The notes under the pieces were generated by a model. That model was given only the letters and a program-made list of their open reading frames with translations, did no database searches and was not told the DNA's origin. A stretch of 64,000 nt of DNA from CAYQJL01 sp964573295 (GTDB lineage: Bacteria; Eisenbacteria; RBG-16-71-46; CAIMUX01; WJJG01), in contig CAZNJE010000003.1 of the NCBI GenBank assembly GCA_964573295.1, positions 122,105 through 186,104 of the forward strand, written 5' to 3'. Both the position numbers and the translations under genes were made by a program. Positions 57,610 through 64,000 of this stretch are shown here, piece after piece (position 1 is the first letter of the stretch; each line of letters opens with the position of its first letter).

Positions 57610-58827
57610 CTAATAGCGGCAGGCGCCTCCGTGCTTGGCGTGGTAGTCCTGGTGGTAGTCCTCGGCGGGATAGAAGTCTCCGGCCTGCTCCACCCGTTCG
57701 ATCTGCGTTGCGATGGGGCGGTTCTTGAAGCGCTCGTGCCGAGCGAGCTCACGCGCGTAGGCGCGGGCCTCCCGATCCTGCTCAGGGTTCGCCGTATAGA
57801 TCGCCGATCGGTACTGCGTACCCACATCCGGCCCCTGGCGATTGACCTGCGTGGGATCATGCATGCCGAAGAAGGCCGACAGCAACCCGCCGTAGCTCAC
57901 GCGAGCCGGGTCGAACACGACCTTGACCGTCTCGGCGTGACCGGTCCGGCCGCTGCAGACCTGCTGATAGCTCGGGAAGGAGGCCTCCCCACCCATGTAG
58001 CCCGACACCGCGTCGACGACCCCCGGAATCTGGGCGAAGCGGTCCTCGATCCCCCAGAAGCAGCCGCCCGCGAAATAGGCGGTCTCCAGCGGTCGTTCAG
58101 CCATCGGTTCACTCGGTTCGCTCGGCTCGCTCGGTTCATTGCCCCGCGCATAGAACTGCAGTGCGGCCGAGTTGAGGCAATAGCGCAGGCCCGTCGGCTT
58201 TGGCCCGTCTTCGAAGACGTGGCCCAGGTGGGCGCCGCACCGCATGCACAGGATCTCGGTGCGGACCATGCCGAAACCGCGATCATCCTTCTCCAGGATG
58301 TGATCGGGATCGAATGGACTGAAGAAACTCGGCCATCCGCTACCCGACTCGAACTTGCTCGAAGAGGAGAAGAGCGGCAGGTCGCACACGATACAGCTGT
58401 AGACCCCCTGTTCCTTGTTGTCGAGCAAGCCGCCGCAGAAGCTAGGCTCGGTGCCACGCTCCAAGGTGATCCGCCGCTGCTCCGGCGTCAGCGCCTTCGC
58501 GCGCTCGGCGATCTGCTCGGCCGTCCACGGGGTCAGGTCATACCCCGATGCCGACTGTTTCGGACGATCCTGCGACAGGTCCATGTGTACCCTCACTTCC
58601 TCGGCCAGCTCGAGCCAGTTCGAGTCCCCCTTCGGGGAGGTAGACTCGGCGCGGGCAGCCCCATCAAACGTGGCGCCGGTCTCGACCGCCGGCCACAGCA
58701 CGCCCGCGGCCGCGATCGCGACCACGATGCCACCGGCAACCACCACCGGCGAAAACACCCGGCTTCTATGCCGACTCAGCCGCGGGGAACCCGCCCTTCG
58801 GCCCTTACCAATTCGATCGCTCTTCAT
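57610..58827 (-). CDS. msrBA: Membrane-anchored MsrB-MsrA methionine sulfoxide reductase fusion
   Basis: About 405 residues. It repairs oxidised methionine: MsrA reduces Met-S-sulfoxide and MsrB the R form. An N-terminal TM/signal segment (residues ~25-45) implies export. MsrB (~98-228) has zinc Cys pairs CIVC (145/148) and CMRC (194/197) and catalytic Cys 217 (RYCLNS). After a short Ser-Pro-Glu linker, MsrA has its catalytic Cys 256 in GGCFWG and DPTQVNRQGPDVGTQYRSAI. Order B-then-A; many fused Msr proteins are A-then-B. AAGGAGG precedes ATG 58827. Catalytic Cys codons are ordinary TGC/TGT, not TGA. Confidence 0.92.
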   Translation of the reverse strand: MKSDRIGKGRRAGSPRLSRHRSRVFSPVVVAGGIVVAIAAAGVLWPAVETGATFDGAARAESTSPKGDSNWLELAEEVRVHMDLSQDRPKQSASGYDLTPWTAEQIAERAKALTPEQRRITLERGTEPSFCGGLLDNKEQGVYSCIVCDLPLFSSSSKFESGSGWPSFFSPFDPDHILEKDDRGFGMVRTEILCMRCGAHLGHVFEDGPKPTGLRYCLNSAALQFYARGNEPSEPSEPSEPMAERPLETAYFAGGCFWGIEDRFAQIPGVVDAVSGYMGGEASFPSYQQVCSGRTGHAETVKVVFDPARVSYGGLLSAFFGMHDPTQVNRQGPDVGTQYRSAIYTANPEQDREARAYARELARHERFKNRPIATQIERVEQAGDFYPAEDYHQDYHAKHGGACRY

Positions 58828-58953
58828 CGCCCACCTCCTTAGGTGTCCTGGGCCAGGTTCTACCCAGGCGGGTGGCCGGGGTTCCGGCGGGCATACCCGG
58901 CGCGGCTTCACCAGAAGGGCGGTCACAAGTCGCGGAGGGAATAGAGGAAAGCG

Positions 58954-58963
58954 NNNNNNNNNN
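58954..58963. other. Assembly gap (10 N)
   Basis: Ten N bases mark an unresolved join or a gap of arbitrary length. The true distance between the Msr gene and the kinase gene is therefore unknown, and gene order across this point should not be over-read. Confidence 0.98.
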
Positions 58964-59097
58964 GGGGACGCCGGCAATGTCGTCTTGTATGCCTCCTGTC
59001 TCTGGTCTAGTCTCGCGCTGGACGGGACAAAGAGTCACCCAGCTCTCGTCCTGCGTGTTCATTGTGATCGTCGGTCTGCGAGTCGGGAGACAGCTTC

Positions 59098-61929
59098 ATG
59101 CCAGGAAGTGGGCAGCCCCCTTCGCCCATGGCCCTTCTCGTTCTGGGCACCATCGCGCTCGTCGCGGTGGTCGCGCTCGCACTCGGCCTGCTGTGGGTTC
59201 GCCGAAAGCACGCCCAGCTCGACGATCTGTCTCGGCGGATCCAGGAACGGGAACAAGCCGGAGAGGACCTTCGCCACACCCACCAGATGCTGGCCCGGAC
59301 CGAAGGAATCGCAAATCTCGGAAGCTGGGAATGGGATATCAAGACCGACACGGTCCGCTGGTCCGACACACTCTTTCGCATTTTCCAACGTGACCCGGCC
59401 CGCGGCGCTCCCTCCTTCGCCGAACACGAGCAGCTCTACGTCGCCGAGGACATGGAAGGCTTGCGAGCCGCCGCAGACCTGTGCATCACCCAGGGGATTC
59501 CTTACGAGCTGGAACTGCGCGCCATCCGTGCCGATGGCGCGATCCGCCACTGTATCGCCCGCGGCCAGGCCGAGCGCGACTCCCAAGGCCGTATCCATCG
59601 GCTGGTCGGATCCTTGCAGGACATCACCGAACGCCACACAGCCCAGGAGGAGCTGCGCGCGAACGAGCGATACCTCCAGGCCATTCTCCAGACAACGATC
59701 GACGGCTTCTGGGTCATCGACGCCGACCACCGGATCATCGAGGTCAACCAGGCCTATTGCGATCTGCTCAGGTATTCCCGCGACGAGTTGCTGGGCCTGA
59801 CGGTTGCCCAAATCGAAGCCCTCGAACGGCCCGAAGACACAGCCCGGCGCATCGAACGGATCAAGCGGGAGGGGTCGGAGGTCTTCCTTACCAAGCATCG
59901 CCGCAAGGATGGGAGCACATTTCCGGTCGAGGTCTCCTGCTCGTTCCTCTCGGAGCACGGCGGCCGGTTCGTCTGTTTCTGCCGGGACCTCACCGAGCGG
60001 ATGCAGGTCCAGGACCGGCTGGCCTTGCTGGCCCGCATGCTCGATCACGCGCCCGCTTCCATCACGATTCACGATACCGAGGGGCAGTTCGTCTACTGCA
60101 ACCGTCAAACCCTGCGCCTGCATGGCTTCGAGAACGAGGAGGAGTTCCTCTCGATCCCGCTGACTGACCTCGACGTCCCCGAGAGCGCAGCACTTCTAGC
60201 CGAGCGATTCCGTCTCATCAACGAAGTCGGGGAAGCTCGCTTCGAGTCCGCCCACTACCGCCAGGATGGGTCCGTGGTGCCGCTCGAGATCCTGGCCAAG
60301 AAGATGGAGTGGCACGGTAGGCCAGCCGTGCTCAGCATCGCGACCGACATCACCGAGCGGAAAGAGGCCGAAAGGGCGATGCGAGAGAGCGAGATGCGTT
60401 TCGAGCATCTCTTGAACGAAGTTGCGATGGTCTCGGTTCAGGGCTACCGGCTCGACGGCACCACGCTGTACTGGAATCGCGGCTCCGAGCAGCTCTATGG
60501 ATACTCGTCCGATGAAGCCGTGGGCCGCAATCTGCTGGATCTCATCATTCCTCCCGAGATGCGGGCCGCGGTGGCCGAGGCAATCCAAGTGATGGCCAAG
60601 ACGGGCGAGCCCATCCCCGCCTCCGAACTCGAGCTCATGCGCAAAGATGGTTCGCGCATCTGGGTCTACTCCACCCATGTGATGCTGCCGCGCCGCGGAC
60701 AGCCGCCCGAGCTGTTCTGCATCGACGTCGATCTCAGCGAGATCAAACGCGGCGAGGCGGAGCGTACCCGGCTGCACGAACACCTCAGCCAATCGCAGAA
60801 GCTCGAATCGATCGGCCGCCTCGCCGGCGGGGTGGCCCACGATTTCAACAACATGTTGGGGGTCATCCTGGGCCATGTCGAACTCTCGCTCGATGATATG
60901 GATCCAGCCGATCCCTTGAACGCCAGCCTGCAGGAGATCCGCGCGGCGGCCAGACGGTCGGCGGATCTGACCGGCCAGTTGCTGGCCTTCGCACGCAGGC
61001 AAACCGTGGCGCCGCAAGTGTTGAATCTCAACGAAACCGTCGAGTCCATGATCCGCATGCTCAGCCGCCTGATCGGCGAAGATATCGAACTTCAATGGAA
61101 ACCGGGGCCTGATCTCGATCATGTGCGTATGGACCCATCGCAGCTCGACCAGGTCCTGGCCAATCTGTGTGTCAACGCGCGGGATGCGATCGGTCAAGCC
61201 GGCGGCACCATTCGAATCGAGACCGCTCATGCATGTCTTGACCCTTCCTTCTGCGCCGAACACGCCGGCATACAGCCCGGTGAGTATGTCTTGCTGGCCG
61301 TCGGTGATAACGGATGCGGCATGGATCATAGGACCCGAGAGATGGTATTCGAGCCGTTCTACACCACGAAGGGCCCGGGTGAAGGGACCGGCCTGGGCCT
61401 CGCCACCGTCTATGGCATCATCAAGCAGAATGACGGCTACATCTACGTGGACAGCAACCCCGGACAGGGCTCCACCTTCCGAATCTACCTGCCGTGCCAC
61501 GCGGTCCCTCTGGTCAAGGAGCCGGAAGCGCCCGCTGAGCGGCGCGTCCCGCCCGTAGCGCACGAGACCATCCTCGTCGTTGAGGACGAAACCTCCATTC
61601 TCCGCATGACCCGGTCCATGCTCGAGAGACAGGGCTACACGGTACTCACGGCCTCCCTGCCCCGTGAAGCGCTTCGCCTGGCTGCCGAACATGACGGAAA
61701 CCTCGACTTGCTCATCGCCGACGTCGTCATGCCGGAGATGAACGGCCGCGAGCTGACCGCCGAGCTTCTCTCTCTCCATCCGGATTTGAAGTGCCTTTTC
61801 ATGTCGGGCTACACGTCCAACGTCATCGCCCATCACGGTGTGCTCGAGGACGGGTTGAGCTTCATTCAGAAACCCTTCTCCAGCCAGGAGTTGGCAGCGG
61901 CGGTTCGCAAGACGCTCGAAACCGGCTAG
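59098..61929 (+). CDS. Hybrid sensor histidine kinase (TM-4 PAS-HisKA-HATPase-REC)
   Basis: 943 residues. One TM helix (~10-33), a coiled coil, then four PAS domains between ~70 and 555 (LGSWEWDIKTDTVRWSDTLF is a PAS_3-type start). HisKA has GGVAHDFNNMLG (His ~581), HATPase has GEGTGLGLATVYG (~761), and a C-terminal REC has its Asp in LIADVVMPEMNG (~874). GGGAGA precedes ATG 59098. Its C-terminal half closely parallels the kinases at 34091 and 62013. It lies 83 bp upstream of the latter on the same strand. Signal not readable. Confidence 0.9.
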   Translation: MPGSGQPPSPMALLVLGTIALVAVVALALGLLWVRRKHAQLDDLSRRIQEREQAGEDLRHTHQMLARTEGIANLGSWEWDIKTDTVRWSDTLFRIFQRDPARGAPSFAEHEQLYVAEDMEGLRAAADLCITQGIPYELELRAIRADGAIRHCIARGQAERDSQGRIHRLVGSLQDITERHTAQEELRANERYLQAILQTTIDGFWVIDADHRIIEVNQAYCDLLRYSRDELLGLTVAQIEALERPEDTARRIERIKREGSEVFLTKHRRKDGSTFPVEVSCSFLSEHGGRFVCFCRDLTERMQVQDRLALLARMLDHAPASITIHDTEGQFVYCNRQTLRLHGFENEEEFLSIPLTDLDVPESAALLAERFRLINEVGEARFESAHYRQDGSVVPLEILAKKMEWHGRPAVLSIATDITERKEAERAMRESEMRFEHLLNEVAMVSVQGYRLDGTTLYWNRGSEQLYGYSSDEAVGRNLLDLIIPPEMRAAVAEAIQVMAKTGEPIPASELELMRKDGSRIWVYSTHVMLPRRGQPPELFCIDVDLSEIKRGEAERTRLHEHLSQSQKLESIGRLAGGVAHDFNNMLGVILGHVELSLDDMDPADPLNASLQEIRAAARRSADLTGQLLAFARRQTVAPQVLNLNETVESMIRMLSRLIGEDIELQWKPGPDLDHVRMDPSQLDQVLANLCVNARDAIGQAGGTIRIETAHACLDPSFCAEHAGIQPGEYVLLAVGDNGCGMDHRTREMVFEPFYTTKGPGEGTGLGLATVYGIIKQNDGYIYVDSNPGQGSTFRIYLPCHAVPLVKEPEAPAERRVPPVAHETILVVEDETSILRMTRSMLERQGYTVLTASLPREALRLAAEHDGNLDLLIADVVMPEMNGRELTAELLSLHPDLKCLFMSGYTSNVIAHHGVLEDGLSFIQKPFSSQELAAAVRKTLETG

Positions 61930-62012
61930 CGTGCGGAAACCGGCACCGTTCCAACGGCGATGGCTGTGCCCACCGAAGGCGCGGGTCGGCTCCACATGAG
62001 AAAGGATGCGGC

Positions 62013-64000
62013 ATGGACGCAACCTCCGTCCAATGGCAGGCCCTGGAACGTCGTTGCCGCCAGGCCGAGGCCGCGCTACGGAAACGCGCGGAGGGCGACG
62101 AACGCAAGGCCCAGCTATGGCACGCCCTTCTCGACCTCCGGCAAGTGAGCCACACCTCCGAGATCCAGGCCGATCCCCGCCGCCTGTTCGAGCACATCTG
62201 CACCCGCCTGGCCGGCTCTCGGCTGCACCAGGTCGTGTGGGTGGCGTCGTTGCCGGGAATGCTGCCCGGAACGTCGACCACCGCCCCAACCACGACACCC
62301 TCCACGACACAGCCCGACTTCATGATCCGGGGCCCTTCAGCCAGTGCGCCGGCAGAAGAGATGCAGACGCTGCTCGCCAAGGGCAACTGCCCCCCGTGCA
62401 TTGCCCGAGCGCTCGAAGCCGACACAACGGTTGTCATCGAGGATCCTACGACCCAATGCCCAACCTGCCCGTTGTCCCCGCCCTCGCGGGACCGGGCCGT
62501 CCTGTGCCACCGAATCGCCTGCGGAACGAGCATCTATGGAGTGCTCGGCTGTGCCCCACCACCCGAGCGCGTGCAGGATCCCGAGGAGCAGGCTTTCCTG
62601 GGCTTCCTGGCAAGCGATCTCGCCATCATCCTCCATCGGGAAGAGATGGCCGAGCGGCTTCGTGCGAGTGAGGAGGCTGCTCGCACACTGATCAATGCCA
62701 CGACCGACGCGGCCTTTCTGATCGATCCCCGGGGGACGATCCTGGCCCATAACGAACGACTTGCCGCGCGTTTCGATCGGCCGGGAGACGACTTGGTCGG
62801 CGAAAACATCTACGGCTTCCTGGCCCCTTCGGTCGCAGAGCGTCGCTTGGCATGGGTCGACCGTGTTGCGACCGAAGGCCGGCCCAGGATCACCCAGGAC
62901 GAGCGCGACGGCAGGGTCATCGAGCATTCGATCTACCCCCTGTTCGAGCCCCAAGGCCGCGTCTCCCGCATCGCGAGCTTCTCCCGCGACATCACCGAGG
63001 CCAAGCGGTCTGAAGACGCGTTGCGGGCCGCCAATGCCCGGCTCGAGGCGCTCTGGAGCATCACAACCCTCTCGGATGCCGATTTCAAAGCCATCTCGGA
63101 TCACGTCCTCGAGACGATCACGAAGATGACCGGAAGCGCCTACGGGTTCTACGGATTCCTCGATGAGGCCGAATCGGTGATGACGATCCACTCCTGGTCC
63201 GGCCAGGCGATGGCGCATTGCTCGATGGTCGACAAACCCGCGGAGTTTTCCATCGCCGACGCTGGATTGTGGGCGGAAGCCGTACGCCGGCGAAGGCCAT
63301 TGATCTGCAACGACTACGCACGCCCCCACCGGGGCAAGCACGGCTTGCCCGACGGCCACGTTCCTCTGACCAAGCTCATGGTCGTTCCCTCCGTCGCACG
63401 GAATCGGATTGTCTCGGTGGCCGCCGTGGCCAACCGCGACAAGGATTACGACTCGAGCGACATCCGCCAACTGCTCTCGTTTCTCCACAGCATCCAAGCC
63501 GTCTTGGACACCAAACGGGCCCAATCCCTGTTGACCGCCAGCGAGCGAAAGTTCCGCTCGCTAGTCGAGACCACAACCGACTGGGTCTGGCAGATTGACA
63601 CGAAGGCGCGATTCACCTACGCGAGTCCGAATTGCACATCCATCATCGGCTTCACTCCTGAGGAGCTGATGGGCAAGACACTGTTCGATCTCATGACGCC
63701 GGATGATGCCTGCCAGAGCCGCTCGTTGGTCAGCACCTCCATCCGCAACCGGGAACGACTCCTCGCCCTCGAGGCGACCTTGATTCACAAGGATGGCCAT
63801 TGCCTGGTGTGTGAAACCAATGCGACACCGGTCTTCGATACCGATGAACGCTTGCTCGGATACTTCGGCACCTGCCGGGATATCACGGCCCGAAAACATG
63901 CCGCCGAGGAGCAACGCCGGCTCCGCGAACAACTGAGTCACGCTCAGAAGATGGAGTCGATCGGACGCCTGGCAGGCGGTGTCGCGCATGACTACAACAA
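62013..64000 (+). CDS. Multi-sensor histidine kinase, 3' end outside window
   Basis: The frame is open from ATG 62013 (AAAGGATG upstream) to the window end, 662 codons so far. A GAF-like N-terminal domain has Cys clusters (GNCPPCIARAL, TQCPTCPLSP). Then come PAS (LINATTDAAFLIDPRG), a GAF with a GYGFLD-type strand (GSAYGFYGFLDEAE), a second PAS (LVETTTDWVWQIDTKARF) and the start of HisKA (GRLAGGVAHDYNN). Tyr replaces the usual Phe after the His-Asp. No TM helix is visible, so it may be soluble. HATPase and perhaps REC lie beyond 64000. Confidence 0.85.
   Translation, partial: MDATSVQWQALERRCRQAEAALRKRAEGDERKAQLWHALLDLRQVSHTSEIQADPRRLFEHICTRLAGSRLHQVVWVASLPGMLPGTSTTAPTTTPSTTQPDFMIRGPSASAPAEEMQTLLAKGNCPPCIARALEADTTVVIEDPTTQCPTCPLSPPSRDRAVLCHRIACGTSIYGVLGCAPPPERVQDPEEQAFLGFLASDLAIILHREEMAERLRASEEAARTLINATTDAAFLIDPRGTILAHNERLAARFDRPGDDLVGENIYGFLAPSVAERRLAWVDRVATEGRPRITQDERDGRVIEHSIYPLFEPQGRVSRIASFSRDITEAKRSEDALRAANARLEALWSITTLSDADFKAISDHVLETITKMTGSAYGFYGFLDEAESVMTIHSWSGQAMAHCSMVDKPAEFSIADAGLWAEAVRRRRPLICNDYARPHRGKHGLPDGHVPLTKLMVVPSVARNRIVSVAAVANRDKDYDSSDIRQLLSFLHSIQAVLDTKRAQSLLTASERKFRSLVETTTDWVWQIDTKARFTYASPNCTSIIGFTPEELMGKTLFDLMTPDDACQSRSLVSTSIRNRERLLALEATLIHKDGHCLVCETNATPVFDTDERLLGYFGTCRDITARKHAAEEQRRLREQLSHAQKMESIGRLAGGVAHDYN

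Noticed and set aside
57610..58827. Selenocysteine in the Msr fusion
   Set aside because: Both catalytic positions are encoded by ordinary Cys codons.

Overview
The window is a high-GC (low-to-mid 60s % by eye) bacterial scaffold piece with one 10-base N gap at 58954-58963. It looks like metagenome-derived DNA from an uncultured Gram-negative lineage. Eight large secreted proteins end in the same kind of C-terminal domain (PNP near its start, then a GR turn, a WDG motif, a G-[IVL]-Y-[YFL] strand and a basic last strand). This FlgD-like / type IX-style sorting domain is typical of the Fibrobacterota-Chlorobi-Bacteroidota group and of candidate phyla such as Eisenbacteria, Krumholzibacteriota or Latescibacterota. 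That assignment is inference; no rRNA, tRNA or other phylogenetic marker is present.

Layout. 1-6 kb: a truncated secreted repeat protein, a short Rho factor, and an Omp28-like thioredoxin-fold protein whose redox motif is interrupted by an in-frame TGA and TAG. 6-14 kb: minus-strand genes for an outer-membrane barrel, a beta-helix protein, a tight three-gene operon (six-bladed propeller, small secreted protein, TPR-AAA+ sigma54-type regulator) and another secreted propeller-like protein. 14.5-18.5 kb: a DEAD-box helicase with an SR-rich repeat tail, two envelope proteins and a ferritin-like protein. 18.7-24.3 kb: one 1.86-kilocodon secreted protein with a propeller-like head and 14 FN3-like repeats. 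24.8-28.7 kb: a hybrid histidine kinase followed by a REC-HDOD protein. 28.8-37.3 kb (minus): a UbiA-TPR fusion behind a subtilase, then a multi-PAS hybrid kinase. 37.5-43.8 kb (minus): a heavy-metal RND efflux operon (small Cys/His-rich protein, TolC-type channel, His-rich adaptor, CusA/CzcA-type pump). 43.9-47.6 kb: RecQ and a CPA2 antiporter. 47.8-53 kb (plus): a Dxx-G-[ND]-D-x-Y repeat protein, a lipoprotein, an ECF-like sigma factor and a one-TM protein. 53-57.5 kb (minus): two more secreted repeat/propeller proteins. 57.6-58.8 kb: a membrane-anchored MsrB-MsrA fusion. After the gap come two tandem sensor kinases, the last cut by the window end.

How the genes work together: the region is dominated by surface/secreted proteins and by signal transduction (four sensor kinases, one REC-HDOD protein, one AAA+ activator, one ECF-like sigma), with stress and metal functions (RND efflux, Msr, ferritin-like, antiporter). 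Short tandem repeat arrays of different periods (10, 13, 16 and 21 bp) lie upstream of several genes. The most striking observation is the Omp28-like gene at 3860-5851, which reads W-TGA-G-TAG-C where homologous redox motifs have W-C-x-x-C. It is a candidate selenoprotein with an additional amber codon, or otherwise a very recent pseudogene or a sequence error.
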